DNA of 64,000 bases from Chondrus crispus. Its lineage: Eukaryota > Rhodophyta > Florideophyceae > Gigartinales > Gigartinaceae. The notes beneath the pieces were generated by a model that saw only the letters and a list, made by a program, of their open reading frames with translations, made no database searches and was not told where the DNA came from. The position numbers and the translations under genes were made by a program. The stretch covers positions 43,276-107,275 of the forward strand of contig NW_005179205.1 in assembly GCF_000350225.1 (NCBI RefSeq), read 5' to 3'. Of this stretch, positions 20,558 through 31,650 are shown in pieces (positions within the stretch are counted from its first letter, which is position 1; every line of letters begins with the position of its first letter).

Positions 20558-21173
20558 TGTAGCATAACCTCCCCTTGGGGGTCTATATTTAGGTTAGAAT
20601 CAAGAATTATTTAACCACTGTAGAACCCGATGCTCTACAGTACTACCCTACGTGTACACGCGCACCCCACGTGTAAGAGGGCGCGTGTCCACGTGTAGTG
20701 TCAGCCCGATGGCTGACAGTATTACAGTGCAGACCGACCTGCATTACTGCACTGTAGTAGTATCATAGATTACTTTGTATATTAAATATGGAGCGGACCG
20801 GCGGCGGTGGAGGGGGGACAAGCACGGACTTGTCAAGGATCCTCCACCTTGGTCCGCCCGCTTACTCTCAGGTATTTCCGTCCGTTTTACCTAGGAGTAG
20901 CACTGCGCGTGGGTTGAGGACGCGCGCAGCACCCCCACGAGCCGGCTCCGCCTCCGCCCGTCGGTACTGGATCGTCACCCAGTACCGCTCCGGGGCGTTG
21001 AGGCGTAGAACCGCTAGCGCGTGCGCGTGTCCTCCCCGATCCCGCTCTACCACCGCTACGTCGAGCCCGTGCTCGGTACCGTGGGTGGGCCGTGCTTCTA
21101 TCTTCCCGCCGATCGGAGTCTTCCCGAACTGTCAGTACTCACCCTCCTCGTGGTTGGGGGTGATTATACTACA
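20558..21173 (+). repeat. Diverged chromovirus LTR
   Basis: It starts TGTAGCATAA, ends TTATACTACA and is clearly related to but well diverged from the LTRs at 7063 and 19723. Hairpins persist, for example 20699-20718 with arms TGTCAGCC/GGCTGACA. It acts as 3' LTR for the tail on its left and as left LTR for the gag copy on its right. Confidence 0.9.
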
Positions 21174-23288
21174 CGCGGAACAGTTGGGTGCGTTCGCACA
21201 CCTCTCCGCCGAGCTCAACGACACGCGGCGGCGTGCCCGTGACATGGAACGTACCATGGCCGAAAGGCTACCCGGTGCCCCCCCGAGAGGGCCCGGTGGT
21301 GCCGTACCTACGGGTGCAGCCGCGTCACAAGGATGGCGTCCGACTGGGGCCTACCCCATTCGCGACGCAGGAGAAAGACGACCGCTGGTGGACGCCAACG
21401 TGACGTCTGAGACCCAAGCACTGCCGCCTATCCCCGGAAGTAGGCGGCACAAGGAACACGTATCGTATCGCGACGACCCTGACCGTGGAGGAGCCGCACG
21501 CGGATCCGAAGTATCGATTTATCCCGTTGATCTTCGCTGGGGCGGCTACCAGCCGGCGAATTACGCCGAGCATCCCGGTCCGGTAGACGTCCGTACGCTA
21601 CCCGTCACCCCCTTCGGCACGCTAGGTCCCGCCGAACCCGGGCTCGAGCCGGTACATACGATGATCCAAGAGTTCAGCGCCGTCGCTGACTATCTTATGT
21701 ACAGCTTGGAGAAAAGCTCGAGGCTCGTTACCTCGGGTGACGCGGGACGGATCGCGAAGTACGTTAAACGCTGCCGTGGGATCGGTCCCCCGATGAGGAG
21801 CTTTGACGATACAGACCCGATCCAGCTCCTACCGTTCTTGAAGGATATCGTGATAACCTTCAATTCGCAACACCTGACCGAAGGTGTTGCGGTAAGGGTC
21901 TTCGCGCACTTCTTAGAGCGCGACGCGGAGCGCCTGTATACGAATCATATAATGCGTGGACTCCGCGCGGGCCAGCTACATGACGACGTGAGCTGGCCGG
22001 GGCTCGTGAACCAGGTCCTGAAACGCCACCTAACCGACGACGTGTTACGTGAAGCGTACGACGCTGTCGCGACGGCGCGACAGCAATCCCACGAAACGGA
22101 GAGCACGTTTGCGGACCGGCTCGAAACTACCGCGTTCCGGTGCACTGCAGGGTTCTCCGAACAGTCCCTCGCGCACAACTTCGTGCGGGGACTCGCCCCA
22201 GCGACCCGTGCCGCAGTATCCGAAACTGTGCAAAGGCCGCCGGGCCGCCAGAAGACAGAACTTCAGACCATCCGCCGTATCGCAAACGCAGAAGGGACAA
22301 CTTACCGCACTCGGCGCGGTCTACCCCTGCCGGATCCGAAACCGGCAGGGAGGGCTGGCAGGACTACGAAGTCCGCCGCGACAAATTCGCCCCCCTCGAC
22401 CCTCCATATCGGGGAGGATGAGTGGCAGGCCGACCCTATTCTCATTACGCAAGGATCAGGGCCCGTAGAGGGACGACCCCTTTCGCGGATGTAGACCGGA
22501 ACGACAGGAAGCTACGCGACCGCATTCGCGGGCATTCCAAGACTGGCAAGGGGTATGGACCCGCGTGTCGCAGAGCTCGATATCTCGACCCCGGGTATGG
22601 GAGGGGCCTCGACCCGCGTGCCCCTTCTCAGCAATGAGGACGCGCGTCAAGCGGCGACCTTCGCCTCAACGGATGGCAGCGCGTACGTATGCTGGTTATG
22701 CCGTACGTACGGACACGCCATGTACGCGTGCCCGTTCCTGTCGCCGGAACAACGGATGTTCACGGCGTACAGGAACTACCACTACCAGATGAAGACGCGC
22801 CCCGGTGCGCGTAATCTCCCCCGGAAGTCGGTTGGCGAAGGCCGTCCCCCGCATCAGGGTTTCTCGAATCGTTCGGGTGGGGGCGCACGGTTCGCCCCAT
22901 GTGGAGGCGAGTATTGCCGTAACGAACTCGATCGTCCTGATCGACCGGATTACCGCCCGTCGGACACAAGGTATCCCCTTCAAGGAGGAAGAGAGGACCG
23001 AGACCGTTCTCAGTTGCCCCAACAGGTACAGAACGCCTTCATATACCTGCAAGATTGGGTAGAGGATCCGTATCCCGTACCCACGGAGGGACGCGAAGGA
23101 GAACCGGTTCTCTCTTTTCCTCAGATCCTGCGACGCCCAGACGTCACAGCTCAAGGTCAGGAAGTACCCGAGTACTTTTCCGATGACCCACGCGGCCAAG
23201 AACCCGAAGGAGACCTGGCCACCAATACCCAGAAAGATAGCTCCGATAGTGCCGGTAATTCGAAAAAGGGTAAAGACGGTTACGTACA
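21174..23288 (+). pseudogene. Truncated gag copy between two LTRs, pol absent
   Basis: The sequence is colinear with the complete element's gag from about position 8265, joined straight to the LTR at 21173, so the leader and the first 150 or so gag codons are lost. One frame runs to the next LTR with a single TAG at 22492-22494 (a TCG codon in the complete element). The CCHC knuckle is intact (CWLCRTYGHAMYAC). The gag tail runs to the VH-codons and then enters the LTR at 23289 without pol or polypurine tract. This LTR-gag-LTR arrangement could arise by recombination or by a reverse-transcription jump. Confidence 0.88.
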
Positions 23289-23928
23289 TGTAGTATAAAC
23301 CCCGCCGGGGGATTTAGTTTAGATTAGATTTACGATTGGATCGGTCACTGTTGAGTCCGACGCTCTACAGCGCCACCACGCCTGCACACGTGTACTACCC
23401 GAGAACGAGGTGCGCGCACGCACGGGTACCACGTGTGATGTCAGCACCGATGCTGACACCGTACAGTGCAGGCCGACCTGCACTACAGTAGAACACTACA
23501 GTGCCGAGGTACTGTTGTGATATTATAGAGGTTTGTATATTAAGTATGAGTAGACCGACGGCGGAGGGGAGAGGACAAGCACGGGGTTGGCAAGAACCTA
23601 CCACCTAGGTTCCGCCGGCTTATTCTAGACTACGCGAGCGACGTTCGCACCAGCCTAGTACGGAGCCCGGCGGGTAGTGGTCGCGCGCGGCGAGCCGGAT
23701 CCGCCTCCGTCCGTCGGTACTGGATCGTTACCCAGTACCGCGCCGGGACGTCGAGGCGTCGATCCGCCCATACGCACGCGCGACCACCTCCGATCCGGCT
23801 CTACCACGGCACCCGGACTCGCCCGGTTCCCATAGCCGGTGGTGCTTCCTTTCTCCGTCTTCCGCCGATCCGGAGTCTCCGTCGAGCCGTGAGCAAACAC
23901 CCTTCTCTGTAAGGGTGTTTATGCTACA
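23289..23928 (+). repeat. Third diverged chromovirus LTR
   Basis: It begins TGTAGTATAA (one change from the canonical end) and ends TTATGCTACA. Hairpins are conserved: 23439-23458 with arms TGTCAGCA/TGCTGACA and loop CCGA, and 23465-23484 with arms AGTGCAGG/CCTGCACT and loop CCGA. There is no matching target duplication around this LTR or the one at 20558, which fits ectopic recombination. Confidence 0.9.
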
Positions 23929-23930
23929 TA

Positions 23931-25234
23931 GTGCACGGCAGTGTTCTCCGAGCAGCCCCTCGCGCACTATTTTGTGCGGGGACTGGCACCTGCCACCCGT
24001 GCGGCAGTTTTCGAGACAGTTCAACGGCTACCAAGTAGCCAGAAGACCGATCTTCCGACTATCCGCCGTATCGCAACGGCGGAAGGGACAACTTACTGCA
24101 CTCAGCGCGGCTTACCTCTGCCGGATCCGAAACCGGCAGGGAAGATGGGGCAGACTCCGAAGTCCGTCGCCTCAAGTTCGCCCGCCTCAGGCCTCCACAT
24201 CGGGGAGGATGAGTAGCAGGCTGACCCTGTCCTCATTACGCAAGGAGCAGGGCCCGTGGGAGGACGACCTCCCACGCCGATGTCGACCGGAACGAAATCG
24301 AGTTACGCAACCGCCATCGCGCACAATCTAACAGTGGCGAGGGGTACGGTGTTGAAATAGTAAGCGCGCCCAAGGGAACACCAAGAAGCCAGCGCCTGTG
24401 GCCGAGTGGTTAACGAATTTTTGAGGCAAATTTTTCAGACCTCGATTTTTACATCATACGGACCCCCGGGTCGCAGAGCTCGACATCTCCAACCGAGATG
24501 CAGAGGTCGCAGCGCATCAAGTGCCGCCTCCTCGCGGATGAGGAGGCGCGGCACGCGGCGGCCTTCGCCTCAACGGACGGCAGTGCATACGCCTGCTGGC
24601 TGTGCCGTACGTACGGACACGCCATGTGCGCTGCCCGTTCCTGTCGCCGGAACAACGTATGTTCAGGGCGTACAGGAACTACGGCTACCAGATGGAGACG
24701 CGCCCCTGGGCGCGTAACCTCCTCCGGCGGTCAGTCGGCGAGGGCCGTCACTCCCGCCAAGGTTTTCGGCATCGATCGGGTGGGGGCGCACGCCTCGCCC
24801 CACTCGGGGGCCGATACCGTCGCAACGAACTAGATACTCGTGACCGACGCGACTTCCGCCAAGCGGATACTAGATACCCGCGCCAGGAAGGGAGAGGAAA
24901 CAGGGACCGATACCGGCTTCCTCCGGGGGTACAGAACCCATTCGTGTACCTCCAGGATTGGGCAGAGGACCCGGACCATCTGCCCGCAGATGAGCATGGA
25001 GGAGCCCCGACGTTGGCTGATTCTCAAGTGCTGCAACGTCGGAACGTTGCAGCCCAAGTCCACGAAGTACCCGAGTACTTGGCGGAAGCTACCGGCTCCG
25101 AGTTGAGGAGTCGTCCTCACACCCTCGAAGAGAGGCCCGAAGTCGAGCTCGCCGTTGATGGCGGCGCGACCACCTCGGATAGTTCCGGTAGTACAAAAAC
25201 CCGTAAAGACGTCTACGTTCACGCGGTTGCGTGA
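23931..25234 (+). pseudogene. Partial gag copy, broken by stop, frameshift and TRIM insertion
   Basis: It resumes abruptly at the position equivalent to 9228 of the complete element. A TAG at 24214-24216 replaces a Trp codon (TGG in the complete copy). A solo TRIM LTR interrupts it at 24350-24456, and a one-base loss breaks the frame inside the zinc knuckle (around 24628). From 24602 the frame is open to the gag stop at 25234, with the same GCG-TGA ending as the complete element. Confidence 0.88.
24350..24456 (+). mobile_element. Solo LTR of a miniature LTR element (TRIM)
   Basis: This 107-bp unit starts TGTTGAAATAG, ends ACATCA and is flanked by the 5-bp duplication TACGG (24345-24349 and 24457-24461). 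Removing it restores the gag alignment. It matches both LTRs of the complete TRIM at 25689-26068 and contains a canonical Pol III A-box (TGGCCGAGTGG). Confidence 0.92.
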
Positions 25235-25688
25235 GACGTCTTTTGGCAGCCATCCAGACCCGTCACCTTCCGCTCTCGCAGGGACAAGGGTATACTTACC
25301 GATAATATTCGCTGCTGCCCAGTCAGAAGTCACCGAGACCCCCGTGGGTCCCGCACCGACGACTATCCATGACAGGGCCCCGGCTTCCGAAAGCCCGGTA
25401 CGTGACCGCGAAGGGAAAGATACCCTGACCATCGTTGGTCAGATGCCACGGACCGATCGTGAACTCACCCGGGCTTCCGGAAGCCCCGTGCACGACAAGG
25501 AACGAAGGGCGTGTGCCGATGCAGCAAGCCACGAGGAAGCCACCGGACTACCGACGTTCGGTGGGGCAGGAAGAAGGACCCGAAGGAGGGGCAATAACCA
25601 TCGAAGGCGCCCGAAGCGCAACGACCTCGCTGCCCCGTCTCCCTCGAAGGTTGTCGACGGCGTCATTTCCTTTATGACGTCGAAGATT

Positions 25689-26068
25689 CGATGTCAAAAT
25701 CAAGGTCTAAAAATCTGCCGCAAAAATTCGTTAACCACTAAACCACAGGCGCTGGTTTCTTGGTGTTCGCTTGTGCGCGTTCACTATTTCAACAATCCCC
25801 CTCGACCAAGGGACGCCAAACACAAAGCGCGGGTCACTGCATAACGCACAGGCAGATACGTTCCCAAGTGCGACACAACCAAACAAACAAACAATGCGCC
25901 GCCAAAGTGCACCTGGTGAGAATCGAACTCACGAATGGTTGCGTAAATCTGGGCACATAAGCTGATGTTAAAATCGAGGTCTAAAAATCTGCCGCAAAAA
26001 TTCGTTAACCACTAAGCCACAGGCGCTGGCTTCTTGGTGTCCCCTTGGGCGCGTTCACTATTTCAACA
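25689..26068 (-). mobile_element. Complete 380-bp TRIM retroelement with Pol III boxes
   Basis: Read on the minus strand: 5' LTR 26068-25963, internal 168 bp, a polypurine tract (CGAGGGGGAT, 25804-25795), 3' LTR 25794-25689. The LTRs are 106 bp and about 93-95% alike. The flanking duplication is AGATT (25684-25688 and 26069-26073). It encodes no protein, so it must borrow enzymes. The 5' LTR holds an A-box (TGGCTTAGTGG, 26019-26009) and the interior a B-box with a perfect T-arm (GTGAG/CTCAC, 25932-25916). The sequences GCGCCTG (26026-26020) and CAGGTGC can pair like an acceptor stem. I see no ordinary TGG primer site after the 5' LTR. Confidence 0.9.
25908..26026 (-). ncRNA. tRNA-like segment spanning TRIM LTR and interior
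   Basis: The segment is 119 nt with acceptor-like pairing (GCGCCTG with CAGGTGC, one G-U), an A-box and a perfect 5-bp T-stem with loop TTCGATT. I could not find a convincing D-stem or anticodon arm, even allowing an intron. It is probably a tRNA-derived promoter module rather than a working tRNA gene. Confidence 0.5.
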
Positions 26069-27063
26069 AGATTTGCAACGTCCTCGGCTCGATAGCCACG
26101 GAGGGAAATGCCTTCAAGCCCCGCACGATCGCCGTTGATACGTGCTCGGGGTATAATCTGGTGAGGAAGGCCGACCTTCCTCCGATTGGACGCGGTACGT
26201 CGTACGCGACGCGCCACTGCCACGATTGGCAGGCGCGAATAGCAATCCGCTGAAGCTCTCAGCCGTCGTACAGCTGGCCATGCGGTTGAGGAACACGATG
26301 TTGCGAATTCCGTTCGTCGTAGCGGACCAGCTCGCGGTGTCGGTCCTTCTCGGCACGGCCTTCATCGATACGCACGTGCGATGTATCGACATCGAAGCTC
26401 AACGAATGGAGCTGCGCCAAGGCCGCTCCGTCGCCATCGTCGACGGAAAAGGGGAACTGACTCCCCATACCAGGCGGAACGGACGCCAGACGAGACGGCC
26501 CGATGTACGCGAGGAGGCCCCGCAGGCGATCCGAATCGCCCGCTGGGCCACCATCCGCGCGAAGTCGCAAGCCCGGGTGCGCGTCACCACCGCTGGAAGG
26601 GGCCTCGTGTTCAGGGAGCCGGAGCCGTCACTCCAACACCGGCATGGAGTGAGGTTGACAAACGGCGTCGTCGAGGTACTGCCGAATCAGACCTTCGACG
26701 TCCTCTTCGCGAACTTTTCAAGACGGGAAAGGCAGCTTCCGAAGCACACCGTCATGAGGTACGCGACTCGCAACCCCCTCGTGATCCTGACGCCCGAACG
26801 TCACGTCGCTGAAGGGATCGCGCACGCGCTGTACCTGACCGACTTGACCGATCAAGTCGCGAAGGCAGGAGCTGGACGACCAAGCTCCGATGAGCGAGTA
26901 ACCGTTAGGAGGGAAGAGGTGGGTACGGACGATCGGCCACATGGTGACCACCCGACGGCGGGAGGCACCGTAAGCTCCCCGAAAAAGGATCTCAAAATCC
27001 AACGATGGATTGGGAAAAAGAGGTTGATTTGTCATACGTCGACGATGAAAAGCTCCGTGGCCA

Positions 27064-27480
27064 GTGGTGCAAGATTACCCGGGGGATAGAATTTGACACC
27101 AGGGGTCGTAGAGGCAACGAATAGGGAATAAGGGAAAATAGCAGAGAAGAATGGAATAGGGGTAATGGTAGATAAAGGATAAAGAATTATCCAGCACTCT
27201 TGGTTCCTATCGGCACAGGGAGTGGGAAGCGAGTCTTCTGTCCCCGCTTGGCTATCGTGCGGGCACGGTGTGTATCGCCCAGGTTGACTACGGCACGTAG
27301 TCGGGCTTAGCACTCGTAGAATACTTCAGCCTTTCGGCGAGAAGAACTCAAAGTACGCAATAAAACACACTTCAATGATGATAGTCTTATGGCTCATGAA
27401 CAGCGGACCTAAGGGAGGCAAAGAGTAAACGCAGCTTACAAAGACGATATGTAGGTAGGAAGCAGTTGCTGTTTACAGCG
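27064..27480. other. Non-coding, LTR-like remnant
   Basis: There is no gene. On the minus strand the stretch 27310-27070 is pyrimidine-rich and resembles the downstream part of an LTR plus leader (CCTATTCCCTTATT-like runs), similar in flavour to 6270-6340. I could not define ends or a duplication. Confidence 0.35.
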
Positions 27481-27665
27481 GAGAGTGGAATATACGTACA
27501 GTACAGATCATAAAAAGAATCACGAGAGTACACCGACCAATATCTCGAGACATAGGACTTGTCTTTTCCACGTCATTAAACAATTCAGGTGTACTCCGGT
27601 CCAGCAATGTCGTGGCTCACAGTCGACATCACCAGGGCCCTTTGCGAGAGCACGACATGTGAGTT

Positions 27666-27785
27666 CTGATATAATGCATTGTACGATAATGTATGATTTT
27701 CAAGTATGATGATCTTGTTAGACAACTGATATAATGCATTGTACGATAATGTATGATTTTCAAGTATGATGATCTTGTTAGACAA
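27666..27785. repeat. Perfect 60-bp tandem duplication
   Basis: Bases 27666-27725 and 27726-27785 are identical (start CTGATATAATGCATTGTACG, end GATCTTGTTAGACAA). On the minus strand the unit begins TGTCTAACAAG right after a G-rich run that follows the Copia RNase H stop. The duplication therefore lies at the start of that relic's 3' LTR. Confidence 0.95.
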
Positions 27786-27810
27786 CCCACATTAATACAG
27801 GCTGATCAAC

Positions 27811-29777
27811 TCACGCAGTAGACAGTACTTTCCAGAGGGCTTGGTTGCTCTTTAGTTTTGTCAATGCGTCAGATCCGTTGTGTTGTGACGAAATCAAACC
27901 AATGTTTGCCACGGCCTTCGATGAATATGCCTCCCTTAAAGTAGCCAAATCGAGCATTAGACTTCGTTCTGTAGTATGGCGGTGATTTGTAATCACTGAA
28001 AACAAGGACTGAGAGTCGGTCAAGAGCAGGAGCGGTACATTACTGTTCAGCATCATCTCAATACCATGCTTCAATACAATGGCAGTATCAAATACATCTG
28101 CCAGCGCTAATGTCTCTCCGGCACCAGAAGAGCGAACAACGCGCCGACTTTTGTATGAACGATAGGCAATAATGCTACAGTGATTTTCCTTGTCAGCAAG
28201 AAGTATTAAAAACCCAAGTTGAGTACCACCATCCTTCAAACTTGCGAAACTGGAGTCTGCGTAACAGAGCATGTGAAGGCTTTCTTTATCTAGACGGGGA
28301 AACTTCATTCGGACTGCAGCTGTGCTCTTCAAATATGAGACCAAATCGTTAAGGGCATTGATGTCAGCACTGTGGAATGTGCTCTTTGCTCCTTGAGCTG
28401 CGAAGCTGATAGCGGACGCAATGTCAAGTCTACTGTGTGTTACCCATGCAATTCTCTGTCGTTGTGATGAAAAGGAATCAAAGGTGCAGTTCTCTGGTAG
28501 TACTGATAGTTTCTCAATGTAGGCAGATTATGAAAGCGTGTAGGGTTTGCTTGATATTAACGAACCAGAATATGTGAATGGTGGTTCCTGGGTATATGAC
28601 ACATCAAACTCGGAACGATGGCATATTCCATTTCAGATCGGTAAACAGGGTCATCCGCCTCAAACAGATCATCAACGAAGGAAGCAGAAATACCTGTCAA
28701 CTTGTCACATACTTGGCGGAAGAATAATGCAAAATCACCATTTGCTTGTTTCGTTCTCATACGATGCAAGTGAAACGAAGTGAAAGTAGTGGCCCAGTAG
28801 CCGCCGGCCTCTGATACCCCATAAAGGGGCATCAGTAACTTGAGTAGCTCATCGGGACGTAATTCAATAACATCAGACGGTGGTTGAACGAATACATCTC
28901 TGAGAAGTGGCCTTAGACTCTGAAGGTAAGCCCGGCGTATGTCAGTGGTCCAAATATCAAACCCTAATATAGACGCAAGTGCCCACAACATACGAATGGA
29001 CGAATGTCGAACATTGTTTGACACATGTACCAGGGACCGCTTCCAACGATCTCGGTGCCCGCCAATGACGAAGCGAGCTTTCAGTACCTCTGTACCGTCG
29101 TCTTTCGATTGATTGTTAAAACAAATCGGGATGGTAGAATGTTGAACTTTTCGTCAGTGTCCGGCCTTAGGACAATGGAAAATGTACCTCTATCGATGAG
29201 GTTCATGATTTCCACGCGCTTGGCCGGCCCGAATGAAGCAACACGGGAATCGTTCTTGTCTATCATTTCAGTGATGTAAGCACGTTGTTCTTCACTCGGA
29301 TTCTCTTCTCTCTGCCCCTTTCAACTGAGATATATTGAAGGACTTCAGAGTACCACTTATGTCTACAAGGACTTGTTTTCCATCACGGTATACGCAAGGC
29401 AGGGGACCAATCCATTGCTTTGGCTTCTCACGGTACAAGTATACCATGTCCCCTGGCGTGACACTAGACTCTGTGGATGACGGCGGCCTCGTACTTTTCG
29501 CTCTGTTGATTCGTTGTTGGGCAACTATTTTTTCGTATTCAGACCGTGCAGCTGCCATGGCGCGAACGCGCTCGACATGGGATGGTAGCACTCGAGACAC
29601 ACTTGGTATAGGTGGTACTAAACTAAAACCTTGTAGCATGGGACAGATTCCCTCAGAATGTTGTAATTCTACGACCACATGCAGACACGCATGACACACA
29701 ACGACAGGTTTGACAAGTGTAAAATCGAAAACACTCCGCGTGACGAGCTGAGCAAGTTTGATTTTCAACGTGTACAC
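27811..29777 (-). pseudogene. Decayed Copia-type pol (integrase end, RT, RNase H)
   Basis: Three frames carry consecutive pieces of one Copia polyprotein. At 29777-29292 is the integrase C-terminal region (AAARSEYEKIVAQQRINRA, then a Pro-Gly-Asp-x-Val-Tyr segment). At 29266-28557 is reverse transcriptase, starting with the Leu-Ile-Asp-Arg-Gly-Thr-Phe opening and holding a FVDD catalytic box. At 28344-27811 is RNase H with YADSSFA and a late Asp-Ser-Gln. Frames change near 29280, 29050 and 28550. Gag, protease and the integrase core are no longer readable. A half-tRNA primer site at 30677-30691 (minus) suggests the 5' end lies near 30.7 kb. Confidence 0.85.
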
Positions 29778-29880
29778 GTGTGATTTCTGTACACGGTTGC
29801 ACTGTACAGTACTTCAGGAGCAAGTTTGGTTTTCAACGTGTACACGTGTGAAATATGTACACGGTTGCGGTGTACAGCAC
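29745..29880. repeat. Two copies of a 67-bp repeat rich in CGTGTACACG
   Basis: GAGCAAGTTTGATTTTCAAC followed by GTGTACACGTGTGA recurs 67 bp later with a few changes, each copy centred on the palindrome CGTGTACACG. The host is decayed retroelement sequence. Confidence 0.8.
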
Positions 29881-31357
29881 AATCTGAGCATGATTCATTT
29901 TCTCCGCCCGACACGTGTATGATCTGGACACATGTCCTCATTACACTGTTGGACGCGTACAGTACGCCAGAAGTCTTACAGACAAAGTGTAGAACCTTGG
30001 TGGCGGGTGCCTGGCACGTGCCAAAGGTTTACAGCGTCCATGGAGTGCAGCACGGGTACAGCAGGATACAAAGATACCGTTGCGCGAGTTTTGAATTCGT
30101 AAGGCAAAATGTGCACTGTTGTAATTGACAATGGACAGGACCTCACGAGAGATTCAGATTCATAAGGCAACGTGTGCGCTGTAAACAGTCCTTGCAGGAT
30201 TGATTTGAATTCGTAAGGCAACGTGTGAGCTGTAAACGTGCCTTACGAATTTGTGCCACGCTGGATTTGGAATAGTAAGGGAATTTGTGCTTTGCTGTGC
30301 TTTGTTGTACTGCCTTACTAATTTCTCCGTCATGACAGTGCTAATTCGTAAGGCGGTTTTCTGTTCTGTTTGTTGGGCCATCGCCAGTTTGGCTGAGTAG
30401 CAAGACGGGCACATGTGTTAGAGCCAATACATTTGTAGTATGTGTGTCGTAGTGTTTGGTAGTAGAGTTCTAGAAGATTGCAGAAGTGTATAAGTAGTGC
30501 CAGAAGTTGGCGACTCAAAGTAAATCGGTACCCAATCCTTCAACTTCACCTCATCAACCGTCCTTCGAATCCTCTTCGCCCCGCTGACCTACCATTAGAA
30601 ACAGCAGCGAAAACGACGACTGCAGAAACAACGGAACGAGAACTACAGACTCATGCAGCGGAAGGATAGCGAGGGACTGGGCCCATAACCCAACGGTAGG
30701 TTCGGCCGGCAAGGGAGGAAGGAAGGCAGGTTGATGAGTGTGAGTGAAGGAGTTGGTGCCGAGGTTTACTTTGAAGCCGTTTTCCTGCGATACTTATACA
30801 CTTCGAGTGCTACACTATCGCTCTACTCTGACTCCCAGTAAACCATACTCTATTATGCGCGACCAAGCGCGGTCCTCTTGTGGCCCGACCATACTGTTCG
30901 ATTTCCACCTTACGAATCGATTCGTAACTATTAGCTCACAACTATTTCTACACATTCCAAATGACTGTAAACCATGGTCCTATGCATGCAACTGTTTCAC
31001 ACCTTACTAATCTGCATCCAGGCATGCCAGACTTCATTGTTGTGCAACGAACAACTTGGCACTTGTCTATTTCCAACAACGCAAACGTCTTTCATATCAC
31101 AATCGCCATACGTATCCTTGTTTCTCACCTTACTAATTTCGCCAAGCACTGTCAGATAATTATGGCAAGTTATAACAATGTGCATCCAGACTTTCTACAC
31201 AACTCACATGAGAATACATGTAAATCACACGAGTACTATCATGAACTTGCATCCAACGGCGCACCATGACGAGAGCACAGTGCAACGGCGCGTGCTCACG
31301 CAAGACTCGCATACAGCGTGACGCGTACACAGAATAATCGCACAGCTGTATTTTTTG
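29881..31357. other. Gene-free DNA with dispersed inverted motifs
   Basis: There is no supportable gene. The word AATTCGTAAGGC and its inverse (GCCTTACGAATT or CCTTACTAATTT) recur in both orientations, for example at about 30097, 30155, 30210, 30241, 30312, 30345, 30910, 31003 and 31128. At 30677-30691 CTGGGCCCATAACCC matches the anticodon stem-loop of initiator tRNA-Met and reads, on the minus strand, as the primer site of the Copia relic. The rest is featureless. Confidence 0.55.
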
Positions 31358-31650
31358 TGGTTCCATACAGAGACAAGTAAGTCACCCACCTACGATAAGA
31401 CGTAGCCAATAGGGCACAACTCACTTGCACAATGAAGTCACCGCCGGCCGCCCGACCCCCAGGGGATCGGGGGCATCGGTGTTCCTGGAATCACAGGTTA
31501 TGGGCCACACGCAACCACTGAACACGATCCGTCAACCACCATCCCCCATCCACGGCAGACGTTAACAGCCGATCACCAAGTGCAAACAGACGAGCCGGAC
31601 TGCAATACCCTCCGACCCGATCACCCCAACAGCAAAAACGAAACCCCAAC

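Larger units (their letters stand above)
25155..27063 (+). pseudogene. Partial pol copy (linker, protease, start of RT region)
   Basis: It lies in the +1 frame to the gag that precedes it and overlaps its end. The basic linker runs to 25688, is interrupted by the TRIM, and resumes at 26069 with the protease region (same DTCSG motif, then a frameshift near 26180). It continues to just before the RT palm, ending abruptly at about 27063 where it joins unrelated non-coding DNA. RT, RNase H and integrase are missing. Confidence 0.87.

Noticed and set aside
25908-26026. Ordinary tRNA gene
   Set aside because: T-arm and acceptor pairing are good, but no D-stem or anticodon arm could be built, and the segment crosses the LTR/interior border of a bounded TRIM.
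30677-30691. Initiator tRNA-Met gene fragment
   Set aside because: Only the anticodon stem-loop sequence is present. Its orientation and place fit a Copia half-tRNA primer site better.
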